A stretch of DNA of 64,000 nt from Rhodosporidiobolus odoratus (GCA_034387635.1 JAOANU010000013.1:124001-188000), one strand, 5' to 3'. Shown: positions 36,601-49,727, counted from the first letter of the stretch. The notes: generated by a model from the sequence alone, not told the origin. Made by a program: numbers and translations.

Positions 36601-38754
36601 AGGGTCTCGTCATCTACGATGAGGAGGACGAGTCGACCAAGAATGTCCGCCTTGCTTCCCAGTACCTCCGCGACACTGTCCTCGACGACTTCCTTGCCGA
36701 GGCGGCTGCCAGCGCGTTCGTCGTCACCGACGGCTTCATGCTCACCCGCGTCCTCCACCGCAAGGGTATCAACATGCGTTACCTCGGAACCCTCGTCGAC
36801 AAGCTCGAGCAGGAAGGCGACAAGATCGACCGCGGCAAGGCGCAGAGCCAGAACGAGGCCGACTACACCCTCAAGCTCCTGAAACACACCCTGCAGTCCG
36901 AGATGGTCGTTCGTGCCGCCAAGCATGCCCTCAACCGCGTCCTCCGTTCCTCCTCTCCATACGACCACTCTTACGTCGTCGCCCATTTCTTCAACTGTCT
37001 CCTCGGCGCATCCTTCAACGCCTCTCCCGTTGCCGAAACCGCCCCTCTGCCCGCAGGTGCCGAAGCCGACCGTTCCTGGACGGAGCTCTCTCCAGCATCT
37101 GTTCGGGAAGAAGTCGTCAAGGAGGTTGCCGCTAGGTTCCGCTACGCCCTTCCCGCCACCTGGATCGACGCGGAGATGCTCAAGTCCAAGACGGTCCGCG
37201 AGCTTTCCCTTCGCACCGGTGTCCAGCTCCTCGCCCGCAAGTACAACTTCGGTACCGGCGTTCCCGACTTTACCGCCGCTCCTTCTTCACCTGCGCCCGT
37301 CGCCACTGCCGAAGCATCGTCTGTGGAAGAACCCGCCGCGTCATCGACGCAGAAGAACAAGAAGAAAAAGAAGACGGCCAAGGCCACCGCCGCCAACGAG
37401 CAGAAGGACCTTGCGCCCACGACTTTCTCAGCCGACGATGTTCTTCACATTGGCCCGGTCGTCAAGTCTTCGGTGCAGAAGAGCTCGCTCGTCGACGAGA
37501 TGTTCTCCCAGGGCTTACGCGCCATTCAGGAGGGACAGGTCGAGATGGGAGAGGCGATCACCAACGAGGCGCTGCACTTCTGCGAGCAGGTGTACGGCGC
37601 GGTTCACTCGGAGCAGGCTACGAAGTACCACTCCCTCGGTATCGGTGCGGTTTTTCCTTTGCTTTTTCTTTCTCTGAACGTCCTGTCTGAAGCTGTTTCG
37701 CATTTCCGCACAGCGTGGCATGGTCTCGCTTCGCGCGTCTTCAGCCAAATTCGCACGCACGAAATCGCCGAGCAGGCCCTCAAGGATATGCTCCCTGAAG
37801 ACCGGGAAGCGCACGAAACCCGCATCCGGGATCTCCTCATGCCCAACGTCGCCGAAGCCCGGACCGAAGCCGACATGTACGTCCAGCAAGCCGCTCGCAT
37901 GGTTCGTCAGTCGATCGTCGTGTCCGAGAGGGTGTTAGGACCGGACTCGCACGACGCGATTCAGCAGTACGCCGACCTTGGTCTGCTCGAACACGCGGCT
38001 GGAAACGTCGAGGATGGGCTGAAGCTTACGAAGCATGCGATGAACCTCTGGACCGCGACCTACGGCCCCAACCACCCTTCGCTGGTCAACCTTCTCGTGC
38101 GTGTTCTCTCGCCTGCTTCATCTCCTGCTCCCAGGCTGACCCACCTTACCGCGCTCTCCTCGCATACAGAACAACGTCTCTGCCATGATCCAGAACTCGC
38201 ACGGCCCCGAAGCCGCCATTCCCCTGCAGAAGGAGAACCGCAAGCTGTCTGAGCAAGTCTACGGCGCCGACTCGGTCGCGGTCGGCCAAGCGGAACACGC
38301 TCTTGGACAAAGCTACGCCCTCTCAAACGACCTCCCCACCGCCCTCGAGCATATCAAGGCCGCTCACAAACTTCTGAGCGTCCACCTCGGCGACGAAGCC
38401 AAGGAGGTTCAGGAGGCCAACCAGTTCATTCGACTCGTCGAATCGTCCGTCCAGCAGGCTGCCGAGGAGGAAAAGGTCCGTCAAGAGCGCTTCGCCAAGG
38501 CCCAACAGGACCGTCTCAACCGGAAGTTCCCGAACTTGATGTCGAACGCTTCGATCCGGAGTCGAGTAGGCGGCGCTTCCCCCGCTTCGACTACACCCGC
38601 ACTTAACGGTCGATCCGCTGCCGCTGCCGCCGCCGAACAACCGGTTCAGCGCGCCCATGGTCAGAAGGCGGACTTGAGCGTTGAAGAGCTCGTTCAGTAC
38701 ATCTCGGGATCGGCGTCGTCCAAGAAGGCCGGCAAGCGCAAGACGGCGGCTTAA
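33689..38754 (+). CDS. CLU1: Clustered mitochondria protein (CLU1/TIF31)
   Basis: Seven exons: 33689-33764, 33873-34328, 34384-34608, 34681-36144, 36247-37644, 37714-38096 and 38170-38754. They sum to 4587 nt, 1528 residues, all in phase. CLU proteins bind mRNAs for mitochondrial proteins, associate with eIF3, and keep mitochondria dispersed. Visible parts: an N-terminal CLU_N region (DAVHDLKTIITDAPEGFWLG); a central CLU domain (ARDWNDEYGQFLDLP, LPKASVNERLLRERLMSRQS, ADVEGL-type KLDVEGLSVMQTVTVDL); the eIF3-p135 region (MRYLGTLVDKLE, LQSEMVVRAAKHALNRVLR); and C-terminal TPR repeats (SERVLGPDSHDAIQQYADLG, NRKLSEQVYGADSVAVGQAE). Lys-rich low-complexity runs near 34690 and 37350 separate the domains. 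The C-terminus is Ala-rich and ends KRKTAA. An upstream in-frame TTG exists but ATG 33689 is the natural start. Confidence 0.95.
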
Positions 38755-39270
38755 AATGATTTTGCCGTCCCCTGCCCTCCCTTCCTTGCTTTATCCCGTA
38801 CCACCCAGGTTCAATTCGACTTTCTACCTCTTCTCTGTTTGTACACCGCACCCTCACCGCAACAAGCAAGCTTATAGCTAGCTCTACTTTGTCCTCCCTC
38901 CTCCCCCAAAATCGCATTTCTTTTTCCCTCCACCTTCATGTTTTCTTTTGCCCTTTCTTCTCTTGTGTTTCTCGCCACCTTCTTTCGTTTCGTCGTTAGC
39001 TGCATAGCCGCAAAAACCTCGCCATTTACTCCCCACTCACTATCCACTCGCTATCCATTGCCCATTTTCCGCTGAAGAATGAACAGAAAAAAAAAAAGCA
39101 GCTGAAAGTCTGCAACTCCCAGAACGTGGTATCTGCCTCTGTGATCTTGAGCATGTACAGGAGAGGTCAGTACCATTTATTATGTGGTTGTCCACCTGAG
39201 AGCGAGGTCTCCGGATTCTTGGTAGAGTTTAGACTTCACCTCGACTTGCTTATTACCGCTCGAGACTTGG
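38755..39270. other. Spacer between CLU1 and the coiled-coil gene
   Basis: About 515 bp: C/T-rich CLU1 3' untranslated region, a short A run (~39089-39099), then the promoter of the next plus-strand gene. No gene seen. Confidence 0.5.
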
Positions 39271-42200
39271 ATGGCCGACACACAGGAAGCTACTACTTCC
39301 TCACCTGCTCACGAGGAACGCTCCCTTGTGGCAGAGAGCGAGCCCACTTCACCTTCTCCCCTTGAATCAACCTCGAATCAGAACAACGATTCTTCGCCAG
39401 CTGAAGATGAGGGACTAGCTGAACAGCACATCATTGGTGCTAATGAGCACACTCAGGGTGCCGGGCAGGCTCACGAGGATGAGGGTGAGTTGTGTCCTTG
39501 CTTCTGTTTAGCGTGGACAAGAGGGGGACTGAGCGACCCTTCTCTCCTCACCGTTTCATGCCTCAAACTGCCCGATATACCCGCAATACCACCACGCCTA
39601 CAGTCCCCGTCGCCTCTGCCGAAAGCGCCAGCGAACCGGACCTCGCCCCGCCCATCCCCATCGTTGATCCTTCCACTTCCACCTCAACCTCGAACGAACC
39701 GAACAGCACCACTCCCGTAGAGTCCCCTAGCACCCATGCTACCGAGACTGCCACCACGACCGAGTCAGCTCCTTCGTCCTCGCCCACTCCCCCTCCCGCG
39801 GTTTCTGCCCCACCTACCAAGACTGGTCTCGCCAAACCGGGCGCCGCAGGAGCTGCGACCAATACTGGCATCAAACTTGCCCCCGGGGCCGGAGCACCGG
39901 TCAGAAGGGCCCCAGGAACGACGACGGGGACCGCATCGAAGCCAGCCCCCGGCGCAGCTGCAGCCAGAAAACCCCTCACCTCTTCTCTCTCCCGTCCTTC
40001 TGCCTCGTCCTCCACGGCCAAATCCACTTCAGCCCCGTCGGCACCGTCCACAAATCGCGCACCGCTTCGCTCCTCCCTTTCATCTTCCACCTCGCGCCCT
40101 GCTGGAGGAATCGTCAACACCTCCAAACCCACCCCGACAAGTAGCTCCGCCTCTCGCGCCAGTATCGCCGGTGGACTTCCGAAAGAGCGCACAACGCCTA
40201 CTACCACCACCGCTCGCCTGGCGAAAGCTTCGGCCCCACCGTCCTCCTCCGGCGCCACTACCACCGCTTCAGCGCGCAAAGCTCTCTCGTCGTCCACCTC
40301 CGCTTCTGGAGCTCCTGCAGCGTCGAGGACTCGTCCTAGCGTCGCGGGTCCTCAAGCGTCAGGCATTGCTCGACCTGGTAGCTCGGCGAGCGTCAGGTCG
40401 GCAGGGACGAGTGGAACTGCTCGTCCCATCGCTAGTCGCACCGCGCCCCCTGCAAATGGGGTTAGGAAACCCGCTGCCCCCATCACCACTACGGCTGCTC
40501 GCGCGATCACCGGCGCGCGACCCGCTGCCGGCACAGCCGCGGCGGGGGAAAAGATTAAAGAACTCGAGAGTCAACTATCGGGTGCGAACGTAAGGTTGGA
40601 GGAGAAGGAAGGGGAACTTGTCGCCTTACAGAGATCGTTGGAGGAGCTCAAACTTTCTCATGAAGGTGAGCTAGGGAGTTTGAAGGGGGAACTGGAAGGG
40701 TTGAAGAGTCAGGGGGAGGGGGAGGTGGAAAGATTGAGGAAGGAGGTGGAGGACCTTGGGGTTAGGGAGAAGGAGGCGAAGGAGGAGGTTGAGGGGAGGG
40801 TGGAGGAGGTTAGGAGGGAGGCGGAGGAAGCGAGGAGGGCTTTGAGGGAGTTGGAGGAGAAGGGCGAGATGGGGGATGAGGCCAAGCGGGAACTCGAGGG
40901 CAGTGTACGTTCACATCTAACCTGTTTCTCACGTTCCATCATACCCTTCGCTTACGACTACCGCTGTGCCTATCACAGCGAGCGGCTCTTACCGCCGACC
41001 TTGAAGCCCTGCAAGCAACCCACACTTCCCTCACCTCCGAGCGTGACTCGCTCCTCTCCCAGATCGCCGAACACACTACTTCCCTCTCGACGCTCGAAGC
41101 CGAACTCTCAACCCTGCGCGAGACCGTACAAGACCGCGACACCACCCTCGCTGCCGCAGAGGAGAAATTGGCTGCGGCACATAAGGAGGTCGAGGATGTC
41201 AAAGAGACTGTCGACCAGCTGAGGAAGGCGGTCGAGGCGGCCAAGGTCGAAGCGAGGGAAGCGCAGGAGGAAGTGGCGAGCGCGAGGACCGAGAAGGAGG
41301 AGCTTGTCAAGAAGATTGAGGCGCTCGAAGGACAGCAAGGCGAAGGAGCTGCGTGAGTCCATATCTCCACCTCTTCTTATTCCTCGAAGACTTATTCCTG
41401 GCTTGCCGAATAGTGCCACTGAATCTGCGCTTGCCGCCCTTCGCGCTGAGCACGATCAACTTGTTACTCAACTCCGGTCAACCCATGCCTCAGCCCTCGA
41501 GTCAGCCTCTTCCGCACACGCTTCCGCTCTGGAAGCTCAACGCCAAGAGCACGAGACCAACATTTCTTCACTCCGAGACTCTTCTTCTGCCGCTTCCGGT
41601 GAATTCGAGGCTGAACTCGCGCGGTTGAAGGCGGCTCACGAGGAGGCGATCGGAAAGCTCAAGGAGGAGCATCAGGCCTCTCTGCCTGATTCAGCATCGC
41701 AGGACCAGGCGCTCTCTCAACTGCGCGAGGAACATGCCCAGGCTTTGGATGACTTGCGCGCGAAGCTGGATGCTGAAGCTAGTTCAAGTAGGGAGAGCGC
41801 GCTTGAAGAGCTTAGGAGTCAAGTTCAGGAGCAGGCGGAGAGGGAGAGGGGGGAGTGGGAGGCTCAGCAAGGGAAATTGCGAGAGGAGGAGATGCAGAGG
41901 GCTGGGGAGGAGAAGGAGCGGGCGATCAAGGAGGCGCGGGAGGAATACCAGCAGGAGAAGGAAAGATTCTTGGCCGAAGCTGCGGTACGTCCCTAGCTTT
42001 CGTGCATCCTTGCTCATGAGCCGTATCTGATCTCGAGCTCTTACAGACTGCTGCGACTCACCATTGCGACGCTTTGACGGCACTGAAGGATGAGCACGCT
42101 ACCGCCCTTTCCACCGCTTCGCAGGAAGCTCAAGACGCGGCCTCGCACGGTCACGCCGAGGAACTCCACTCCCTGCGCGAGGAGAGTCAGAAGACGATCG

Positions 42201-43136
42201 AGCAGCTCTTGCAGGCGCACAAGGCCGAGGTCGATGCACTCAAAGCAGCACTGGAGAGTGAGCGGGAAGGTGCGGAAAAGAAGGCAGAGAGCGAGACTGC
42301 CACGGTCAAGGTTGAGCTCGAAGCTACTCGGGCGGTGCGTCCTTCCCTGTTTTTCTCCGAAAATTGCCTTTCTCACCACGACGTTGAGCCTTACTGACTT
42401 ACCTCCGCCGTACCTGCTCACTGAGCAGGATCTTTCCAAGGCAAAATCCGTCGTCAGCTCGCTCGAGACCTCCCTCTCCGACTCCCGTGAACAACTCGAG
42501 ACGGCTCAAATCGCTCTCGTCGCCGCACAAGAGGCTGCTGCATCCGCTTCGGCAGCCGCTTCTTCCCCCTCCACTTCTCCCGACCAATCCGCTCTCGAAG
42601 CCCGCGTCGCCGAAGCGCAGCAAGAATTGGCCGACGCCAACTCGGCGCTGCAACAGACTCAGGATAGCGCTCAACAGCAGATGGAGGCTATGTCGTCCAT
42701 CCACTCTCTCGAGCTGAACTCCGCTGAAGAGGATCATGTGAACCGTCTGTCGAGGGCGGAGAAGGAACATCAGGGCGCGATGGAGGCGTTGCAAGAGAAG
42801 ATGATCAAGGCGGAGGAGGAGAAGGAGAGGTTGAGGCACGAGTTGGTCGACGCTATGGAGGCTAAGAGGCGAGCTGAAGGGGAGAAAGAGAAGAGCCGCG
42901 AGGGGGTCGTGACTGAGTTGGATTTCAAGGCATTGCATCAGGCGCACGAAGCTAAGATGAGGGAGGTCGAGGGCGAGTATCAGGGAAAGATTGTCGAGCT
43001 GGAGCAGGTACGCCTTGTTCTCTTCTTTATGAGGTCGCCCCGCTGGCGCATTATCACGAGCTTTAACGACAACTTCCTTCTTGCCGTGCAGGCCCTTGAC
43101 AAAGCCGCGCATGAGCTTCAGCTGTACCAAGGGTAA
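39271..43136 (+). CDS. Long coiled-coil protein with disordered N-terminal half
   Basis: Seven exons: 39271-39484, 39604-40904, 40979-41352, 41414-41984, 42047-42334, 42429-43007 and 43092-43136. They sum to 3372 nt, 1123 residues, all in phase. Residues ~1-395 are low complexity, rich in Ser, Thr, Ala and Pro with scattered Arg/Lys. From ~395 to the end (AAGEKIKELESQLSGANVRL onward) there is an almost unbroken coiled coil, the kind found in myosin tails, golgins and spindle-pole proteins. No CAP-Gly, motor or GRIP domain is visible, so the class cannot be fixed. The basic Ser/Pro-rich head with a coiled-coil tail would suit a microtubule- or cortex-associated scaffold (inference). The last exon is only 45 nt and ends HELQLYQG. 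Confidence 0.85.
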
Positions 43137-43812
43137 GGGTGCTCTAAGCCCCCTCTTGGACTTTATCTCTTCCACTGCACAAAAAATGGGTAAGCCGGAT
43201 TGCCCATCCCTGCCCGATGTGTTTTTACCCAACTCTTCTTTTGGAATCTTACCTTACTCTTTTGCCGGATTACCTGTTCTTGGTTTCGACCTATCGCCCT
43301 GCACGAAAACTGGGTGCTCCTTTCTCTTACCGCTTCGACCATCCGACTTCTCCTCAGCTCGATGGCCCCGTCCTCCTCACCTCCAGATATCAACAAAAAA
43401 GTTAACCGCGGCATCCCTACATCTCCCTTTCGTTTTTCCGAAGTTCCTTCCATTTCTCTATTCTTCCGTACCTCGTAATTCGGTGATGTCCCGTCATTTC
43501 CACTTCCTTCGTTTCAATTCCTTCTTTGCCTCGCTGGCGACGGCTGCGTCAGGTACGGGGAGGTATGCAACAAAGCCGAAATCGTACATGTCGAGTCCGC
43601 TCTGTCAGATGAGGTCAAGAAACGTTTTGACTATTGACACACTCGAAGCAGAGGACAACTGGAAAACTGGAAACGGGAGTATGGGTGAACCAGCGGGAAA
43701 AAAGAGCCTATTTTTCGTCCCCGATCCGTCTCTCCATCATGGGTATATACGTCTCTTCCCGCTCGGGTCGCTCACGCTCTCCCTCGGCATGTTACTCCGG
43801 AAGATACTGCGC
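43137..43812. other. Convergent intergenic region
   Basis: About 675 bp between the stops of the coiled-coil gene and SEC31. Open frames here are T/C-rich and uncharacteristic. It probably holds both 3' untranslated regions. Confidence 0.45.
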
Positions 43813-46077
43813 TCAAGTCATCCTCTGACAGAGATACTTGAGTGCCGCCTGGAAAGGAGCCACTTCGCCTGGCGCGCCCGTGAGCAGTTGCAGATGAGCG
43901 TCGAGAGCGGCCTGTTGATTGCGAGCGGCGATGGCTGCGAGAAGCAAAGACATTCCTAGTGAGCTGCTAGTCCGAGGAAACAGACGAAAGAACAGGAGGA
44001 AGTGAGGAGGCGAACGCACCTCGGCAAACCTCTCCGACGCTCTTGGCCGTCTCGTCCTTGATCGTCTCATTGTTGAGCATGTCAAAGAGGATGTTGAGCC
44101 GCTTCTCGGTATCATTGACGACCTTGATCTGCTGGGGCTGCCGAAACCAGCGTTCGAGATGAGATGAGTATCCACGGCAAATAGGGAGAGATGGGGGAGG
44201 ACGAAAAGACGAACCGGCGTAATCTGCCTCAACTTGTCCAACTCGCCACTGAGAACCTCTGAGATGATCTTATGCCGAGGCGGGATGTGGGTGCGATCAC
44301 CGGGCGCTGTCGCGATCAAGCGTGCTATGTCAGTCGAGATTTCATTTGCGCAGCGGCGGCTAAAGGCGCGTTCAACAGGAAGAAGGAAACTCACGGTACT
44401 TCATCGGCAAGGGTCCTCTTCCCATCGGCGGAGGGGGAGGCGCACCCTGGCCTGGAGGAGGAGGCGGGGCACCGGCGTTCTGCGGCGGCGGCGGCGGCGG
44501 CCTAAACCCCGATCCCGCGGGCGGAGGTGGAGGGGGTTGCTGTTGTTGCTGCTGGGGACGAGCGGGTGGCGGAGCATGACCGTTCTGCTGCTGCTGTTGC
44601 GACAGGCCCGAAGGAGGAGGTGGGGGAGGAGGCTGCTGGCGCCCTGCACCGGGAGGAGGGGGCGGAGGGGGGAACTGCCCTTGCTGCTGTCCGTTGTTGT
44701 TGTTGAGCTGGGCAGAAGGAGGGAGCGGCGGTACGCCTCCTTGACCAGGTTGTTGACTCATCGGCGGCGGAGGAGGGGGGAATTGCCTGCCCGAATTGGC
44801 GGACTTGGGTCTGGGTGGGGGGAAATTCGCTGCTCCAGGAGGCGGAGTGGCGCTTGCTCCTCGATTGATGTTCGGGTTGAATTGACTGCCGGGCGGAGCG
44901 GAAGCGCGAGGAGGGGGAGGGGCGACGCTCCCTGGCGTACCGACTCGAGCTGGGAGACCAGAAGGCGTTCCCGAGCGAGGAGGCGGAGGAGCGTACTGAG
45001 GTTGTTGCCTCGCGATAGGGGGAGGAGGGGGCTGGGCTTGCATCGTCGCATGCTGCTGAAGCGGAGGAGAAGAGAGTGCACCGGCAAGGGATTGCGGCGG
45101 TGGAGGCGCATATGGGTTCGAACCACCTTGCATCGATGACGGAGGGGGAGGGGGCGAGAGAACCCTACTGGCTGGAGGAGGGGGAGCGAAGCGCTGCTGC
45201 CCGGCCATGGGAGGAGGGGGCACGCCCGATGGGGCCGGGGTGCGATTCGCACCTCTACTAGGCGGAGGCGGAGGAACGGACATGCCGCCCGGGCCAGACG
45301 CGAATGGCGGCGGCGGCGCGACTCCTCCGATCCCAGGCGTACCAACCGGACTCGAGTTCGGGAAAGGACTAGTGATCGCACTAGGCTTGGGGGCGTTCGC
45401 TCCAGTTACCGCAGCGGGGGCGGGAGTCTTGCGCTGAGGAAGGACGGGAGCGTCATTCCAGGCGACATCGGGTTTGGCACGAGGAGGCGGCGGGGCGGCA
45501 GCGGATGGCGGGGCGCCGAACGCGGGAGAGACCTCGCGAATGGCAGGCGGAGCGGGAAGACCGATGCCGGGGTTGGTGGAGGAAGGGGCGTAGGGGTCGT
45601 TCATCGCTGGGGTAAGACCGCTCGATAGTCCGCCAGCGACAGGCGGGGCCATGGTCGAACCGTACGGGTTGTGCGCGGTTGCCGCAGATGGGGGGAGGGA
45701 GGAAGCAGCGGGACCGGACGGAGCATAGGGATCGTCGAGGGGGTTGACCATCCCCATCTGCTGCGGAGCGTACGGATTGAGCTGGCGCTGGGGAGAGGCG
45801 ACCTGTTGCGGCTGACCGTAGGACGAAACGCTGACCGCCGGGGCTGCAGGAGGGGGAGCGTAGGGATTGGCGGTAGCTGGGTTGGGCGCACCGTAGGCGC
45901 TCCTAGTCGAGCTCGCCAGAGGCGCACGAGCAGCGGCTGAGTAAGGGTTGGAGGACGCAGCGGCGGGAAGACCGGCGTTTGAGGAGCGGCCGTAAGGGTC
46001 GTAGGCGGTGGGTTGACCGTAAGCCGGTTGACCGTACGCTCCACGCTGCTGCTGTTGCTGCTGCTGGGTGTACCGAC

Positions 46078-46111
<34 letters not shown>

Positions 46112-49100
46112 CCCGTAAGCTCCACCAGCCTTCAACACCCTCTCCCTCGCAATCGCCGCCTTCCCGTGCGTCCGCTCCGGCGTGCCCTCAAAGTCACTCG
46201 GAGTCATCGCCACATACTTGATCGCCAAAGCAACCTCACCCTGCCCAGCGAGGACCTCCGCATACTCAATGTAGCGTTCGTAAAGCTGCGCGAGCTTGTA
46301 CGTCCTGGCTCCATTCTCTGCGACGACGGCCGATTGAGTCGGGTGAGAAAGGTCAACGTCGACGTATCCGACCGCATGCTGGAAGACCTGAACCTTCTCG
46401 ACGAAAGACTGAAGAGCGAGGGCGTGAGCGTCAAACTGCGCCTGAGCTGCGCCGGAAGACGACGACGCGGCGGAACGTCCGGCGGTAAGGGCCTTTTCTT
46501 CCTCCTCCTTCATCTGCGCACCCCAAACCCCAACCACCTTCTCAAGTTTCCCCGCGGCGAGGTAACAAAGGATTGCGTTCTTCCGCCACTCCTCGGCCGA
46601 CTCAGGCTGCGGGCTCCCCTTCTTGACCTCAAACTGATATTCGAGCCTGGTCCCAAGCTGCTCAATCAAGCTCGCGAACTCTTCGTCACTCGCCGCAAAG
46701 GTGCAGGCGACGACAAACGCTTCGGTCCAGTTCTGGAGGTCGGCGTTTTGGACCACGTCGGCTAGGTCGTTCTGGACGATGGATTCGAGAACGCGGAGGT
46801 ACGGTTGCGAAGCGGCGCGACGGGCAAAGTAAGCCTTTTGGACAGTAGCGAGAAGGTCGGGAGAGGACGACTGAAGGGCGAAGAGGAGGGCGTCGGCGTA
46901 ACGTTCAATCGAGAGAGCGAGGTCGACGGCAGAGTTGAAATCGCCGAGAACGAGGGATTGAGTGAGCAGTCGATCCGGATCTTCTTCGTCGCCATGAGCA
47001 TCGTCGTCGTCACCGCGACCATTCGCGCCGAGACCAAGAAGGGTCGAAGTCGAAGACGCCGCATCGCGGTACAACTTGAACGTCTCCCGCTTGAGATTGA
47101 GACTCGCTACGCTGCTCGCACTCCCAACCGTCGCAGCGACGCTCGCCGATCCCAGTCCGCCATCCGAACCAGGCGCAGCGAGCGCATCGGGCCTCAACCT
47201 GTCCGGAAGAGCAGAAGGGCGAGCGCCAATCTGGGAGAAGAAGTCATCCCCACTTCCTTCTCCAGCTCCCGCTGCGCCGAAGAGGTTTCCGCTCCCACCC
47301 CCAAGACCATTAACGCTCTCACCTCCAAACAAGCTCGGCTCGGTGATCTCGCTCTCGCCCGCATCGCTCGCCGCCGTGAAGGGTTTCGTGGTCGCCGTGA
47401 TTCGCGTAGCCGTCGTAGCCGCCTCGCTCAATGCCGGAGTTCGCCCTCCTTCGTCCTCCTCGATTTCGGCACTCGAGCCAGGAAGAGGGGGCAACTTTGC
47501 CCTGAGGACCTTGACTGCCTCGTCCACCCTAGACTGATGATCATCCTGATCAAACCCACCCAAAAGCTCAATCAACGCCTCCCTCTTCTGCCTCGGATCC
47601 GTCACTCCTCCGGCCGAAGAAGCCCGGAACAAGGTCCTGAGAAGTTTCCAACTCTCTTCCTCGTCCTTGGAGAGCGCGTTGGAGGCGGTCGAAACGGCAT
47701 CGTCGGCAAACTTGGCTAATCCTCCTTCTTCTTGTCCCGTTGCCGCTCGTTCAAGTGCCCTCGCCCGCTCGACTACGGTTGGAGCAGTCGTGATCCGCTT
47801 GATCTCGACCTTGGGGACGTGGTAGTCCTGAGTCTGAGCCGGTGCTGCGACCCCTCCTACGCCAGGAGCCGCTGCTGCTGCGGCAGCAATCTTGTCATGA
47901 TGAATTCGAACGAGTTTGCCCCCGAACCCGAAAGCGACGCTGGCCGGGCGTTTGAGCCATTTGGGTTGGTAGGCGAGCGATTTCGTGGGGTAGTTGGCGG
48001 CATTGGCCGAAATGACTTGGTCGAAGAGGTCGGCGCCTTGAGCGGCTTGGGGGGCGGGAGCCGTTTCGGAGGAAGAGGTGTCATTGGTGGACTGAAGCGA
48101 GTGAAGCGAGATCTGGCCGGAGAGGGACGAGGTGCTAACGAGAGAAGGGTTGGAGGGGCAGAAAGAGCAATCGAAGGTCCAGTTCGGGGTGGGAGTTACC
48201 TGTAGCCAGAGCATTGCCTCGGTTAGCCATTTTGCGCCCGAGCGAGTTGAAGCAGAAGCAGAAAGGGCAGACTCACCTCGGCGACGACGTCTCCGCTTGA
48301 AGCACTCCATGCTACCGTCCTTCCATCCTTGCCCGAGCTGACAATCAGGTCAATGTCTTCCGCACACCATTCAACCGCAAGCACGCCCTTCTCGTGACCC
48401 TTGAGGACGCGTTCCGGTTCCTTCCAGTTACGGAGGTCCCAGATGCAAACGAAAGGCGAGTGGTCGTCCTCCGAGGCTGTAAGAAGTTTGGTCGGCTGTG
48501 AGTGGAGTGGCAAACAGAAGTGGGGATTAGTGCGGTGCATGCCATGACAGAGAATAAGAAGGTGGGACGGAGCAGAGTAGATCTTACGTTCTCCGGATGC
48601 CACTTGACCACGCTCGTCCCACCAAGACCACCCAAACCGCCCCCACCGCCTCCACCAAATCCACCAAACCCACCTCCAAATCCGCCCGGTCCCAATCCCG
48701 TCGGTCCACCACCGGCATAACTGAGCGCCGTGATCTCGCGCTTGCTCTTGAGGTCCCACACGACGGTTGAGCCCGAGTTGGACGACGAGGCGAGGATGTG
48801 CACGACGGAAGGGTTCCAAGCGAGCGAGGTGATCGAGTCGAGACTGCGGGAGCGTTGGCCGGGGGAGAAAGGCTTGGAGGGTTGCGAGAGGTCGAAGATG
48901 AAGATCTGCGTATGGGAGGGGCCATGTGAGCGGGGCTGGAACACTCGTATCGAGGGTTGCTGAAGCACAAGAGGAAGAAGAGGACGCGACGACCTACCTC
49001 TCCGTTTGTTGCTCCGCTAGCCAACAAGTTGCCTTGGACGGGACTGAAGTCCAATCCGCGAACCGGGCCGTTGTGCAGGCTCTCGTAGCGGGTGATACTG

Positions 49101-49623
49101 GGGCTGCAGCGTCGCAAGGAGTGGGGAGAATGCAAGGGAAGGGGAGTGACGGAATCAAGCACGGTAGTCAGCGTCGGGTTCTTTCTGCAGCAGTCATTGG
49201 CAGGCAGGAACAGTAAACGACATGGGGGAAGGGAAGAGCGTACTCTCCGGTTCTGTCCATGGCAGCTTTCGGATCCCACAAGGCGACCTCTCCATTGTCC
49301 AACCCACCTGCGATGACTCCATACGGACGCGATCCGTCATTGACGCCGTAGTGACCCCAGGCGAGCGAGTTGAACCTAGCTGGAGCGTGTAGTTGAGCGA
49401 GGGGTTGTTGGTTTACGTGGAAGGGAGTGGACGAGTTGTCGTCGAGTCGAGGGTGAGTAGAGAAGGGTTGAAAGAGTTCAAGAGTTGAATTTGAGGAGAA
49501 CGAGTCGTCCAATGCCCCGGATAAGGTTGCGGTAGCCAAGTAAGGATTGGTCTTTGAGGTGGGGAGTGACAGAGGTGACCACGAGTGAAGTCCCGTTCGA
49601 GGTAAGGCCAACAAGGGCGACAT
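43813..49623 (-). CDS. SEC31: COPII outer-coat protein Sec31
   Basis: Eight exons: 49244-49623, 48998-49097, 48588-48905, 48277-48495, 44395-48199, 44215-44306, 44020-44137 and 43813-43955. They sum to 5175 nt, 1724 residues, all in phase. With Sec13 it forms the outer cage of COPII vesicles at ER exit sites and stimulates Sar1 GTPase via its Pro-rich part. The N-terminal WD40 propeller has FNSLAWGHYG, GLDNGEVALWDP, NGPVRGLDFSPVQGNLLASG, SITSLAWNPSVVHILASSS, FVCIWDLRNWKEPERVLKGH and VSSGKDGRTVAWSASSGDVV. The central helical domain includes NWTEAFVVACTFAASDEEFA. A ~600-residue Pro/Gln-rich stretch follows, then the conserved KYPPGDRTHIPP and a helical C-terminus. A Gly/Phe-rich loop of about 25 residues (48.60-48.70 kb) interrupts a WD blade. 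Poly-Gln from CTG repeats lies at 46.05-46.12 kb. It is longer than typical Sec31 (about 1200-1300). Confidence 0.96.
46033..46118 (-). repeat. Glutamine-coding trinucleotide repeat in SEC31
   Basis: Interrupted CTG/CAG repeats on the plus/minus strand encoding two Gln runs, of ten and seven residues, in the disordered Pro/Gln-rich part of Sec31. Further shorter Gln codon runs occur near 44.55-44.60 kb. Lengths like these often vary between strains. Confidence 0.85.
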
Positions 49624-49727
49624 GGTCTGCTTGGCTAGAGGTGCTCCCTCGACGGGTCCGGTGCTGTACTGGTGGAGAATTGAGTAAAGTGTAAACAGCG
49701 ATGATGAGCAGTCGAGGTCCAACCCGT

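Noticed and set aside
39563..40297. Minus-strand 244-residue frame opposite the coiled-coil gene
   Set aside because: Val/Ala/Gly-rich antisense of Ser/Thr/Pro codons; no independent support.
44234..45139. Long plus-strand open frame opposite SEC31
   Set aside because: Arg/Gly-rich composition mirrors the Pro-rich codons of Sec31 on the other strand; it is a shadow frame.
46013..47719. Plus-strand frames of 250-300 residues opposite SEC31
   Set aside because: They lie entirely within the conserved Sec31 helical domain exon and have no start context or family similarity.
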